Below, piece by piece: positions 11,612 to 24,057 of a DNA stretch of 64,000 nt. The first letter of the stretch is position 1. The number at the start of each line of letters is the position of its first letter. The DNA is taken from positions 481,501 through 545,500 of the forward strand of contig JAQFVV010000142.1 of NCBI GenBank assembly GCA_028023455.1, in the 5' to 3' direction. The stretch comes from Epiperipatus broadwayi. Taxonomy: Eukaryota > Onychophora > Udeonychophora > Euonychophora > Peripatidae. The notes under the pieces are model-generated. The model was given only the letters and a program-made list of their open reading frames with translations. It ran no database searches and was not told the DNA's origin. The translations under genes and the position numbers were made by a program.

Positions 11612-11760
11612 AAATAAATAAAAAAAGTCTAATGACCTTTTTTTTTCATATGTCAAAGCGTTGACTGGGAAGCGAACCGGGACAGATGCTTGGAAGACAA
11701 CTATACTAACTGCTAGCCACCGACGCTTGAAAAAAAAGGTCATTAGCCTTTTTTATTTAT
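11612..11760. repeat. Palindrome enclosing a tRNA-derived element
   Basis: About 30 bp at the left (aaagtctaatgacctttttt) recurs in inverted orientation at the right (aaaaaaaaggtcattagcc). The tRNA-Gly-like sequence fills the loop, whereas normal SINE insertions have direct duplications. Confidence 0.7.
11652..11729 (-). mobile_element. tRNA-Gly(TCC)-derived SINE or tRNA pseudogene, copy 1
   Basis: The minus strand 11726-11658 (69 nt) reads like tRNA-Gly: acceptor GCGTCGG against TCAACGC, an A-box-like tggctagcagtta, anticodon loop CTTCCAA (anticodon TCC) and a B-box-like ggttcgctt. The T arm lacks a base and the anticodon stem has a mismatch, so a functional tRNA is unlikely. The 3' side continues tttgacatatgaaaaaa, the same tail as the 50.4-kb copy, which marks it as a retroposed family. 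Confidence 0.65.
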
Positions 11761-12480
11761 TATGTTATGTTTATTAAATATATAAACTTTCATTAATTAC
11801 ACACATAAATATTTATTAATGAAAAAATATTTTTATTTTATTTTTTAAAATATGAATGAAGAAACAAACATATTTTTATTTAAAAAACTAAAATTACCAT
11901 TAATAAATATATTGTTTTTATTTTATTTACTATTTACTTTAATCTTTTCTTTTTAGTAATGATATATTTTCTTATATACAAAACAAACATATGCATTCTC
12001 AAAACATAAACCTGATAATATTTCTTTTTACTAGTAATGCTCATCAAATTACAACTCTATCCAAAAACATTTTTTATAAGCAACAAAAAAAAATTAAGAT
12101 CCACTTATAAATTTTATCTATGCCCTCACACAAAATAATAGTTTATAGCTCAAAATCTTCTATATATTCTTTTGAAAATTACATGACATGTTCTGTTATA
12201 TACATTGATTATATATATATATATTACATACTTCAAGTTATTAGCATCCATTATAATTATCTACTTTGATGATTTGTTTTTATTTTTAATAACATTGGAT
12301 AATTAAAATTTTATAGTGTGCAACATATATAGACATATAGTTCACATACTTATCATACAACAATATTTAATCATGGTTGGTACCAGGACCTTCTACTTTT
12401 CTCAAGAGCATCAAAATAAAATATCCTAGAACATAAAATAGATGTAGAAAGGTTTAGAGCCAAAACATTGTTGGTTATTC
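11761..12480. other. AT-rich intergenic sequence
   Basis: No feature is seen except a TA tract at about 12210. The 3' LTR expected for the minus-strand retroelement that ends near 12.48 kb is not recognisable here. Confidence 0.4.
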
Positions 12481-14284
12481 ACATGACACTGGTCAAAAGC
12501 TTCTAGCATTATATCTTCCCTTTAGCACATCAGGTATAAAAATCATATAAGCATTTAACCCCACTTTCTTTTCAATCCTGTATGGTCTTTCATAAAAATT
12601 AAAGAATTTCTTAAATTGGTACTCCTGTGGATGACTAACATGGATGGTATAAACCAACATCAAATATATGCAATAACTCATCAGTCATTAATTTATATTC
12701 TCAGTTTATAATCATTGATTCCTTTCACCAGGTCAAAACTATCTTAACCAGTGCAAAAAAAAAAAAACAATAAAAAATGTCATAACTAGAATAACTCAAC
12801 AAACAAGGGTTTACAATGTCATAACAATAACATATAACTTGAGGTCAGAAAGTGTTTTTAGACAGAGAACAAAAACCATTAATGTGAGGCATATGACTCC
12901 AAGTTTGATCCTGAATGGGTATTTGAAAATTGTCAAAAATACAATGCTCTCTAGATAAGCTATAAATAAGAAAGTTAACTCTTAAGAAATTCAAAAATAT
13001 AAACTCTAGATAATAAATAAAGCTATTATAAACAGTTGTTTCCAACTTCCTGTTTCTTTTAAATCCCATAATTATATTCCCTACATTTTTGTCCTGGTTG
13101 GATATTTATAAAACAAGTCAGGTCCATCACAACAATAGTATGAATTCCCATTGGAACATTTAGTCACTAATCTACCTAAGAATATAGCTTCTAGCTACCA
13201 GAAAAAAGTATAATGACTTGGTTTGTTATAATGTAAAGTTTCATAGGTGGGATAATTCATCATATTTGAATAAAATTCTTTACTCTTAATATTTGTATTG
13301 TCATATCTCAAATACCTTGCATTGACTTTATCATCATTGGTTATAGAAGGACAATAATTGAATCTACACATAAAGGTTTGCCTTTCAAGTAGTTTGTTAC
13401 AGTAATATACTTGCATAAAAATCCTTCACATCCAAGTCATATACATACATGTGATTCGTAAACTCCTTATGAAGACCCACTTCAAATAACAGTTGAGCAT
13501 TCTCTTCAGTCTTAAAATTTCTCCTATCAAAATCAAGATTATTATTTTCAAGACTGCTGTATAAAGAAAACTTGTCAAAATATTTTTGACTTATCATGGC
13601 ACTCTCTTCAAAAAATATTTGACCATACTTTTCTCATAAACTTAATTTCAGGCAGCAATCTTGTGTTTCATTTATTTTAAACCTCCCTCTGTTAATAGGG
13701 TTTATATATTTATAGCCATGTATTTGAGCAATAATACCACTGAACCTCTAAACTTCTTGCCCTTATATAAGAACCATTAGTTTTATAAATATTAACTAAA
13801 CAAGGTGGATTTCTACTTAGAAAAAGCCCATTACTACCCTTTTCATCCGGAGTCTCTTCAAACTCAAAATTATCATCTAAGGTCTTTGAGACTTTGATCC
13901 ATAACTGTTTTATGATTCTATTAAAATCCTTTATCATCAATTGCCTGAAGGCTTTATGTTCTTTGGCTATATGCAATGATTTCAGCTCTATACTCTTTCA
14001 AATCTGTCATGCATGTGGTCCCTAGTTTCTTAAAATTATTATCTGTCATTGTCTTCAATTCAGTACTCATTTTATCAGAAGTCTTCTTCAATTCAGCCTT
14101 TTCATTAGAGCTAGCCTCCAGTTTAGCATTCATTTTATCAGATCTAGCTTTCAACTTAGCCTTTAATTCAGCCCTTAATTCTATTAGAGTTAGCTTTCAA
14201 CTCAGACTTCATTTTCATCATCATCTCCATTAAGTCCTGCAAACTAATGCTAGCAACACCTAACATTTCATTAGCATTATCCAT
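12481..14284 (-). pseudogene. Decayed LTR-retrotransposon internal region
   Basis: Minus-strand frames occur in order from 14284: a start MDNANEMLGVASISLQDLME followed, after a frameshift, by a Lys/Glu/Ser-rich coiled-coil-like stretch (13954-14154), as in a Gag N-terminus. Then come unassigned fragments at 13710-13976, 13397-13597 and 13195-13416. The last is 12493-12681 with FFNFYERPYRI and GLNAYMI, which matches the GPYrV....N.Y.i pattern at integrase C-termini of Gypsy-like elements. Reverse transcriptase is not recognisable, so the middle is deleted or decayed. A PBS and LTR end lie upstream at 14.94-14.96 kb. Class assignment is inference from order and motifs. Confidence 0.5.
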
Positions 14285-14940
14285 AGTTATTTCAAAACAA
14301 CAATAATACTATACACTCAAAAAATTAATATATATTTTATGCAATAATTCTTATGAGCCAAGGCTAATCATCCCCTTGCCATTATCTTAAAATGCAAATT
14401 ATCACCAAAGCAAAATACAAACAACCTGATCCCAATTTTGGATTATATTTATCCCAATGATCAAAATTTCAATTCCACTTAGTTTATGGAAAATACCATT
14501 CAATATTACAACATTAATAATCATAAAAAAAAATTAAAGTGATATTTGAAATCACTTTACCCCCCAAAAAATTTGCCTATATATAATAATAATACCACTA
14601 TATCCACATAATACTGAGATGTGTGGATTTTAATATTCAAAGTCAAAATGTCACAATGTAATATTGATATGTAAAACATACTGAAAATGCTCACATGTGC
14701 AAAATACGTGTCGATTTAGGTAAGTCAACTACATGGTGAGATAATTTCTTGACTTAAGGAAATGGTGATAATCTATTAATTTTATAATTTGAATAAGCAA
14801 CTCTAACTTACTATAGACTAATCCATCATTATAGTAATGAACCTCAATGCAAAAGAAACTTTTTTAAAATTAATATTCTACACCATCTTACAATATGTGA
14901 CTCCAGCCTCTTAATCGTTCACTTTTTGAGCCCCTTAGTT

Positions 14941-14958
14941 GTTGGTGCCAATTGTAAT
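14941..14958 (-). other. Primer-binding site and LTR end
   Basis: The minus strand reads ATTACA, AT, TGGCACCAAC: an LTR terminus ending in CA, a two-base spacer and a sequence complementary to a tRNA 3' end (GTTGGTGCCA). This is the standard 5' LTR/PBS junction and it sits about 650 bases upstream of the Gag-like start on the same strand. The LTR itself would extend to higher coordinates but is interrupted by the palindrome at 14.99 kb. Confidence 0.5.
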
Positions 14959-14985
14959 GGAAAATAAAATTGTCCATATATATAT

Positions 14986-15124
14986 AAACAAAAAAGACTT
15001 ATAAATCCAAGAAATAGTATTATATTTCAACCAGAGGACTGGTTTTCATCAGAAAGAATTTTGGGGGGAGTCCTCTGGTTGAAATATAATATTATTTCTT
15101 GGATTTATAAGTCTTTTTTTGTTT
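14986..15124. repeat. Near-perfect foldback, 56-bp arms
   Basis: The arms at 14986-15040 and 15069-15124 differ at about two positions and enclose 28 bases (ggttttcatcag onward). The arm-loop boundary cuts through a hammerhead-like motif, which suggests template switching or snap-back during reverse transcription. Confidence 0.85.
15010..15060 (-). ncRNA. Hammerhead-like core, family E
   Basis: The minus strand has the canonical core CUGAUGA (15052-15046), one extra A, stem II AACCAG/CUGGUU with loop UCCU (6 bp) and GAAA (15028-15025). Stem III is very weak and helix I does not form, because the foldback replaces one strand. It is probably an inactive half of a once complete motif. Confidence 0.4.
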
Positions 15125-15444
15125 TTATATGTATTTCCTTTGGTTATATATATATATAATAAATAAAGTTTGATATATATATATATATATTGCTTTTTCT
15201 TTCTTTGAGGATATGAAAGTAATATTTGCAGGATATAAAAAGATGAGATTCAAGTTTTCATGTTTATAAAAATAGCTGTTATTCTTAAAAAAAACTATAT
15301 TATGATTAGGCCTCAGGGCAAACTCAAGACAAAAAGATACTGTCCACTACTGGAACAAATAGTTTAACTTAAAGGATGTCTATAATTTTTGCCATTTACC
15401 AAAAAATATTACTAGTAATATTTTTCTCTAGTTATTATATGGAA

Positions 15445-15716
15445 ATATCCCAATTTATTTTTTTATTTACTTCAGAATTAATCCAGGAAAACATTTAATT
15501 TAATAGGGATACATATCCCAATTTATTATTTTATTTACTTCAGAATTAATCTAGGAAAACATTTAATTTAATAGGGATACATATCTCAATTTATTATTTT
15601 ATTTACTTCAGAATTAATCCAGGAAAACATTTAATTTAATAGGGATACATATACCAATTTATTATTTTATTTATTTCAGAATTAATCTAGGAAAACATTT
15701 AATTTAATAGGGGTAT
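15445..15716. repeat. Minisatellite, 68-bp unit, four copies
   Basis: The phrase caatttattattttattta recurs at intervals of exactly 68 bases (anchors 15452, 15520, 15588, 15656) with few substitutions. The 68-bp unit also includes cagaattaatccaggaaaac. No coding potential. Confidence 0.9.
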
Positions 15717-15719
15717 CCA

Positions 15720-16880
15720 AAAGTAACTCGAATTTTGTAATTAAAAATTGTTTATTTTTAAATGTTATAAATTTAATTCCTTCCAAATTATTATACATTT
15801 GATGAAATACACTGATGTAAATGTGTTTTTCGTTTTCAAAGCAGTCCAGAATAACTTGCAAAGTGATGCCTTTTAATTCTTGTGTTGTTTTTTTCACCAC
15901 TTCTAAGTCACAAAAAAAATTGAGACATTTTTTAATTTGAGAGACTTAAAAAACTCTAAAACTAAGACTGATAAAAGACCACTAATATTTAAGATGGGAC
16001 ATGTTGAATTCAATTAAAAAGTATTTGAGAGATGACACTTTGTTGAAATGAAGATTGTACTCATCTCTTTGCCACAAACCAGAATGTTTATGTTTTACCA
16101 CATCATATAAATGTTTTGGAACTTGTAGATAAAATTCCTGATCTTTACAAACTAAATCTGAAAGGAAAATGCATTTGCATAAAAAGTGAGCATTATTTTG
16201 ACTTTAGCCTTCACTTGCTATACTTTTTAAAGATGTGGTGAATTTAACATTCAATTAAACCATTCATAAACTTATGTTTTTATGAGATCAGCTTTCTTGT
16301 AATCTGTTTTAAGCATTACACCTGTTTCCCCTGGTATGTTCTGTAAACAAATACAAAATTTCACATTGTTCAAACTTTTCAGTCATTATAAAAATGACTA
16401 AATGTGTGAAACATGCATTAAAAATGTGCTACATAGCACCGTGCTTTTACATGATGATGTCATTTGGCAGATTGATACAGAAGAGTTTCTGCAAGAAGTA
16501 TGTAACAGCAAAAGAATATATTAAAACAGGCAGGCAAACCAGAAAACAAACTGGTTATTTTTGGGTATGCCATCATTTATAGCTCTCTGAGAAAGATAAA
16601 ATAATATTTATAGAACTTAAAGATAAGATTAGATTTTTTTAAGTCTTGATACTTATAAAATAGCTATCTGGGTTTAAATTCAATTAATATCTTGAGTTAG
16701 AAGAAATTGAGGTACTTCCTTTTGTTTTTAAATAAACTTAAGACAAAAAGATATAGTGGACTACTTAAGCAAATAGTTTAGCTTACAGAATGTCAATAGT
16801 TGTTAATAGTTTCTAGAAACACTTCTGCTAACTCAGTTCTCTAGTTATTACATGAAAATATATCACCTCAATACTTCATA
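15720..16880. other. AT-rich intergenic sequence
   Basis: Short frames (15682-15900 minus, 16394-16582 plus) resemble no known protein. A motif shared by 15300-15390 and 16737-16800 (aagacaaaaagata) suggests a decayed duplicate. Confidence 0.4.
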
Positions 16881-16884
16881 TATA

Positions 16885-18440
16885 TATATTGTAACAGGAG
16901 AAAGATCTTTGAGATTCGCATATACTGACCCCGGGGGCTACACTAGTCCAAAAAAAGGAACTAGACATTTATTTTAGTGTGGACAGGATATGCGAATCAA
17001 AAGGGCACTGAACTACACTTAGGGAGGGACAAGATATCTTAAATATTATTTAGACAGTTGAGAAATCAAAGCACAAAGACAAACATCAGCCAAATTAAGT
17101 TTAAACAATTTATTAATTTTATTAAAAGTTGTGCAATAGAGTGAAGCCATCTAGCCATGAATACAACAGTGGCTTATAGTAACATATGCATATTTACCAG
17201 AGAGTGCACAAGAGTACGACAAACATGAAGGCATAAAACATTTTGGCACCAAAATTATCTCACTTAAAATAGAAGAAATGGTTAGGAAAATATCTTCTTG
17301 CTGGCAAGTTGCAAAATTACAAAACAAACAACAACTTTAGCTTCCTGAATCAGGGATAATAAAACAGTTACTGTCTCGCCGGAAATCAACGTAACCACCG
17401 CGAACGTCCGAGTAGTAATATTCTAATTACTATCATTAAAACGCCGCAGGACTGCTGCACGTAATACTACATTCAAAGTAAACGTGGTTGATCTCACTTA
17501 CAAGACAGCAAAAGATATTTTATTATGATCTTATGTAATCCAGAAAGAAATGACTACTTTCAGACAACCCAAAGAAATAACTTAACAAATAGCCAGCAAA
17601 AAGATTTTGTTGTTTGCACAAAAAGTGCAAATGAAACATACTTAAAGATTCCTTATTTTACAACTAAGGGTAGGTGAATAAATAAAGACTACAAAAACTG
17701 CCAATGTGTTTTGTAATAGTTAATGAAATAATCAGGTATATATTAAACATATAAAATACCATCTTCTAATGCACCCTCTGATAAACGAAAATTGCAAACA
17801 AACTTGGAATCTTAAAACTAAGATTCCAAGACACACTTTAAATACTAAAAAAAAAATACATACAGATAATAAATAATTAAAAAAAAACAATTAATACCAT
17901 TTTAAAACATATTTATCATTAGATTGAGCGGAGATTTAATTAAACGCAATTTATTTACCCTGGCTAGAATAAGAAAAAGTTTAGCTTACGGCAAGACAGA
18001 GTCCTAGTGATTTAGTGACGAGTGTGCACTTTTGATAATAGTTCATCTTTCAGGTCCTTTGACAGTGGCAAGGTAGAGGCAGTGTTTATTTTAGAGGTTC
18101 ATGGCATGATTGAAGAAGAGCTGGTAGGCATGGGTCCGTCCTTTGTTTAAATTAGCTAGACATTCTAATGATGGCAAAACTCACAGCAGTGGATTTTGAC
18201 ATCTTGCACACCAATGAAGTTTGTCAATAATTATTTAAGTTTTTAGTAGGAATTAAACGTCCAATCAGCTACTCACAATGGTATCTCTTTGCAGGCTATA
18301 ATCCAAGTGTCTATCTAATAATGAATCTCTCTCTCTAAAAATTGGCGGGCTATCCTTGCCTTGCTACATTTCCCATGCAAAACTTTCATTAGTGTCCATT
18401 CTATATTCCAGGCAGGGCAAATATTAATTTCCCGCTCAAT
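16885..18440. mobile_element. Unclassified insertion beginning TGTAACAGG at a (TA)n tract
   Basis: Composition rises abruptly where a TA tract meets TGTAACAGGAGAAAG at about 16890. Near this end is a hairpin (gattcgcatat at 16914 and atatgcgaatc at 16987). The region to about 18440 contains moderately GC-rich stretches but no frame. The start resembles the TGTAACCGGA boundary at 42.77 kb, and ends in GTTACA or ATTACA occur against TA tracts elsewhere, so an LTR or similar terminus is plausible. The far end was not located with confidence. Confidence 0.35.
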
Positions 18441-19860
18441 CTAATTTAAGACTTCCAACCAGGGATAATTGAAACAAAAACGACAAATGCAAAACTAAAT
18501 TTCTGCTTTTTTTCTTAAAATTAACTTTAAAAATATGACTAAAATAAAAGCAACAGGAATATATAATTAGCAAGCTTGTCTGTTTTTAATCAAATTGATT
18601 AAAACAGGTGGTGAAAGTAAACTATTTTAAAATCAATTTTATAAACATTAAATGATCTACTTTAAATATAAATGTGTATGTGTTTTAAATAATAATAAAA
18701 ATTTTAGCATTAGACATTTAATGAAAATGAAGTTGTTCTTCCTTTATTAATTTTAGTAATAAAACCATTGAATCGGAAATCAATCCGGCTCAATATATAT
18801 ATATGAAAATAAAATACAATTCCTATTATAAAGTAATTATAAGGTAAATTGTTTTCAGTTGAAAAAGATTAAGAAATTAACTGAAAGTTATTCTGTCATT
18901 TATTATAATTACTTATAAAATACATTATTACCAATATATTTCATTATTTTTTATGCAATTTGATGACAAATGATATGGATTGAGAGAAGAATGGCAACTG
19001 ATTATTTATTTGCCTATAAATCATAAAATAATTAAAAGATTAAATAATTTTCTTCAAGAAGATATAAATATAGGGAAAAACATAAAATGTAGTTTATAGA
19101 CTAATTTATTTAGTATTTATTTATGAATATTGCTAAAAAAGTTCTGTATTTATAGAAATTGAGCTAAAATGGTGGGAACAAATATTTATTTTATCAGATT
19201 TGATGATTAGATAGTTGTAGTAAACATAAAGATGAAACCTCAAAATATTAAGTGAGAATAATAGAATTTTAAAAAAATTACAAATGAAAGCAAATAAAAT
19301 TACATTTAATGTAATTATTACATGTGGATGTGATAATTAGTAAAACAAATAATTACTGAATGCTCAAGCATTCAAGAGATTTAAGCACTAAATGTGACAA
19401 ATTGAGTTAAATATCGAATTTGTCATCTTCTACTATGCTAAATCACACAAGATCTAGAGAAGATTAGTGACTTTAGGATAAAGCATTACTAGTTAATCGA
19501 TACAGTGTCAGAAGTGCAATAGTAAATAGGTTTTATAAAGAATAAAAAAGTAGAGAAAAATCCTGTCAATCCTCTAGAGTCTTATCAAATGCAAGATAGT
19601 GAGGATTTATGTGGTTTTTTGCCTATTTTTTTTATTGTCTCTCTGAAAGTAGTTACATATTTATTTACTGAGAAATAGTGAATGTTTAGTTGAATTAGTT
19701 CTTTGTTCACTGAATTAAATTTTCCCCAAATCTATTGGAAAAATATTCCATATTTATATAGCCCATATTCAAAGACATGGCAAGCCGATACTTTCCATGA
19801 TACTCCTGATAAATTTGAGAGTGTTGATTGTTAATGATATTAATTTAAAAGTGCCAAAAG
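18441..19860. other. AT-rich intergenic sequence
   Basis: No gene is visible. A TA tract at 18794 is preceded by ccggctca. Confidence 0.45.
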
Positions 19861-19864
19861 AGAA

Positions 19865-20095
19865 AGAATTCAAAATCTTTATCAGAAAGTTCACATCCCC
19901 AGATAAATTGGATTTGAGCTTATGGCTCACCTCAATGAGTAGCTAAAACACCAGACACTAGATCTAAAATACCAACTCAAAAGTCAGCACTTATTTAATA
20001 TGTCACTCAATTTGAAAACATTAATTTTTCAGACATGTAAATGTCTTCAAATCCAGCCTTAAAACAGATAGCTATGTCCATTTTTCATGTAACCC
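19865..20095 (-). repeat. Decayed copy of ribozyme element B
   Basis: The stretch aligns with 62670-62890: catccccaga, then the ribozyme region, then cattagatctaaaa-like and accaactcaa, and tttttcagacatgtaaatgtct against ttttagacatctacatgtct. The hammerhead itself (about 19893-19950, minus) has lost the core and stem II and is not expected to be active. It shows that element B has been in this genome long enough to decay. Confidence 0.5.
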
Positions 20096-20199
20096 AAGTA
20101 TTTATTTTCATTACCTACAATTCCAATCAACTACTGTAATTTTTTTAAATATTAGTCAAGTGGCTTTTTTTTATCAATCTCAGTGACCAAGCATTATAA

Positions 20200-21120
20200 G
20201 TTACTTTTTTCTCCCCACCCTTTGCCATGACAAATGCATTGTTGTCATATTTATGCATTATCACATATGGACCATTGTAAATTGGTTGAAACATTTTATA
20301 CATGTTTTTCTGGGAGGCTTAACAGGTTAATCCTTATCATAATATTGTCTCCTACCATAAATCCATTCTTGGCCTTTCCTTGCCTCCTCTGCATTAATTC
20401 CTCCATCTTCTTTAACTTAATCCATGGTTGTCCAGTATCTTTTTTATCTATAAGACCCATCCATTGTACTGAAATGCACTATATTTTTGAACGCTAGGAT
20501 GTAATTTGATCTGCCAGTAACTAGCAGTCAGATCAAACGTCAAAATACTCTTTTATTATGAAAACTTACCAATAATTTGTAGAGGCGAATTTGTGTCAGG
20601 AATAGTTATTTTATTTAATTTTTTTGCATCTAAAGACAGTAAAATGAACACATCCTGTTTTTGACAGTTATAATAGGGTTGTTAAAAGGGGATGAGCATT
20701 TGGATATGATTCCCCATTTTAGCTATCTGCTCTTCTCTCTTTGTCTGATGTAAATGTTAGTGTTTCATCATTTCATTTTACTTGCTTTAATTTATAATAC
20801 AATGCATAGCCGGTCTTATGCATAAAGTGAGATCCCAGTATGACTTCATGGATTAGATCCTCCAAGATAAGAAATACATGACTATATTCTTTTTCTGCTA
20901 TATGCATGTTTACCCACACCAATTTTGAGAACAATTGTACCTTTTTACTATTGGCCAGAGTAACATATACTGTTTACCAGAAAAATTTTGATGTTAAGGT
21001 TAATGTGGCACATTCTTTCAAACATATCTTGTGACATTACTGATATCTAGCTACCAGAGACAAAGCACTGGTTATCACCCCTTCTAATATTATTTTTACT
21101 TTTGGACAGTGATGAAGTGC
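20200..21120 (-). pseudogene. Decayed LTR-retrotransposon (protease and integrase ends)
   Basis: The minus strand shows SGS.ISVMSQDMFERM at about 21090-21010, like the (D)SGS.isvms active-site region of retropepsins, with the catalytic Asp not preserved. Further along are AKNGFMVGDNIMIR and, after a frameshift, QPIYNGPYVIMHKYDNNAFV near 20290-20220, the F.VGD...GPY.v...N.y pattern of integrase C-termini. The roughly 600 bases between them are far too short for RT, RNase H and the integrase core, so a large internal deletion is implied. Stops and frameshifts occur throughout. The 78-codon minus frame at 21362-21598 may be a Gag remnant. Confidence 0.45.
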
Positions 21121-24057
21121 CAGTATTGTCTCTCTTTATTCCCAGCTGCATACTAGGTTTGCTACCTTTATACGACTGACTATTTTTGAGGGTTTATATT
21201 CCCTGTCCCTGTTTTCATACTTTGGCCTTGTGCTACCAATTTCACTAAGAAACTCAGCTATCTGCTCTACTCATTTGCATTTCATTCCCATCAACATTTC
21301 TTCTATATTATGTGGAAAATTACACTTTATTATTCATACAATTTGATGTTCTGACAATGGGTTAGCTATTAACAATCTTAACTTCACTACTTTCCAGTGA
21401 AAAATGAAATGAATGGTTTACAGTGTTACCATTTATATTGTGACCCCTAGTGTTGAATGTTTTCTTGCTGCTTCTCCCTCCAATGGCTTTGTAACAAAGA
21501 CTATATTCTCTGAAGATAACTGGTTTTGTAAATAAGGAATCCCACCAGAATTTGGCATCGCTGTGAATATGACTAAAAGCTATAGTTACCATTGCCACCT
21601 CATCCAGCTGATTCTACACAAAATAGTGTTCCAGACTTCCAAGGTGTTTAACTGGAGCCTCCCCTACATGCCCTGAAAATATTTTTATTTTTAAAAAGTT
21701 GATTGACAATATCTGAATCATTTAAATGTGTGTACATACCTACACTTTTCCTGTTTATTTTTAGTTTCATCTATTTTACCTGCTAACTGTTTTATACTTG
21801 TGTCCATTATTTTCTCTCTATTTTCTAATATTTTTCTTTTTTCTAGATGGGCTATTAACTGATCTACTCATTTATTGAATATTTCTGTGTATTTCTCTAT
21901 GTTACCTTTTGCTTTATTTTTGAGCTTCCATTTTTGTTTTGGTCTTAGTATACATTAAATTTGGTTTTATAATTATTACTGTCTCTCATGCAAATTTTAT
22001 TTTATTTGGTTTAACTCAAAAACCCCAGTTCTTTCTGATTCCCATCTTACCATCAATATCCCTAATCTACATAAAATATTTGTCACTCTAGACTATCTCC
22101 TTTTTATTTACATTTTATTACTTAACATTATAATTTGTTTGCCTTGATCTATTCTCTCTTTATACTGCTCACTGATTTCACTTTTATAACAACACAATTT
22201 AGAATTTATTTGAAACTTTAATTTTGACCTTTTTAATTTCACTTATGTTTATAATTACTCTGATAATTTGTGGCACTTCAGCACCCACACTGGAAAGACA
22301 ATTGAACCAAAGGGGAGAAAATTGTTATGATTATCTAATTTAAAATCTCGATCTTAACTCCAACTGCTCTTTCACTATTGCAGCAGACCAGCACTTCAAG
22401 CAGAGAAGTCTAATACTATAGTTAGATGAAACATCAATGGCACCTACAACCAGACCAAGGATATACAAAGTATAACCTATGATCACATTTCCAGGCTATA
22501 AAACTCCTTGGCTGCTAGATTCAAACCTCTGCCATCCAAAGCACCTTAATCTTAATCTTACATACCAGTCAATCACAGATTATATAGTTAGCATGCCCAG
22601 ATGACAGATATACAATTTAATGCTTGACATATCCCTAAGTTAGCTCCTTTTCTCAATTGTGAAGGGAAATATTTAACACACTTACCAAATGCTTATAATT
22701 AACAGTAACTTAACCTATTAATGATGCAATTATAAGATAGAGGATTGATCACACAACAATTAAGCAAACAAATAATTTATTTACACACATTCAAAATTAA
22801 ACACATTATAATAAAATTTTAAATATAAGCACACACACATTTAAAATACAATATAATAAGAATTTATGGGATCACTTAATGATTATTGTGGCTGTAGTTA
22901 TTAAAGTTCATTAAAGTCTTTCATTCATATAAATGTTCAAATTTTTTAAATGGGATAATACAGATTATATTTATGTAGGATTTTCTTTTTGGATAGCATA
23001 TTACACTCTCATGGATATGCTTCCTTGCTTGTTCCTGATTTGTTGATAACCAACTGGTTGGTCTTTTCTTTTCCATCGATGATTTGGTTTCTTACTGATT
23101 TTTCACATTTCAATAAAGGAGAGAGAGATTTCCCATAGTTTACAAATCATAAGGTAAGCATGAATTCTAGATGGAAAGCAACTGATGGTATGAAGGACTG
23201 GGATTAAAGGCTATCCAAACACTTCAGTTAGTGTCTAGCACTGCATGCTTCTAGGTTACTCTCCAGCAAGTATAGGTAGACATACTCGCATGTGGTTAAT
23301 GCTGCTGGCTTTTTACCATCTTCTCTTCTTTAAAAGCTTTTTATAAAACAGTAATTCTGAATGATAATTTTGCTGTGTCTAATAATAATAATGAATACAG
23401 ACTATATAATAATAATCTTAATAAAAATATACTTTGAATGAATCTCTTAGTCCTTTTATATGCTTCTTCTTCATCGTTTTCTATTTATCATTGTTCGATC
23501 TTGTTTAATTAAATTTTATGCTTCATTAATGAAATTTGTATTCTTTTTAATCTAACTTCTTGCTTAGATTAATCTAAAGTTTGATAAGATAATGTTGTAG
23601 TCCTTTTCTTTGTTTTTTTAATTAGAACAATGGGAGTTTTTTTTTGTCAGCCAAGTAATCTTTTAAGTGAATTTAAATTTAAAAGTTTTTTTATTTTAGT
23701 TCAGTTTCATTTTTATATTTTTTTCTCTATTTATATTTATAAAAAGGGAAAGCCAGTTTTAACTTTTTTACTTAGAGTTAATCTCTTACCCCACTTCCTA
23801 ATCACTCTTTTATATTAAAACTTTTTTTTACATTTTTTAAAATGACAAGATGATGCAACACTTTATTTTTGCAAATTTGCATCTCAAAAAACTTTTTCAA
23901 ATATATTATAATTTATATTTCACCTTTATTAAGACTTAATTATTTCTTTAAAATTAATTTGATCATTTATTAATAAATGATATTACATATAATTGCAGAA
24001 TATATGCTTTTTTTAACCATATGGTCATTGGGGTACAATATATATATATCATTAAAA
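21121..24057. other. Sequence upstream of the decayed LTR element
   Basis: 21.1-22.4 kb is less AT-rich and may hold Gag remnants of the minus-strand element, but I could not recognise a domain. A TGGCACCTAC at 22455 (plus) resembles a PBS in the opposite orientation to the element, so I do not assign it. 22.6-24.05 kb is AT-rich and featureless. Confidence 0.35.

Noticed and set aside
20234-20497. 87-codon plus frame with hydrophobic stretches
   Set aside because: It is antisense to the integrase-like remnant of the minus-strand LTR element.
22455-22480. TGGCACCTACAACC as a plus-strand PBS
   Set aside because: The nearby LTR-element remnants are on the minus strand and no LTR end precedes it.
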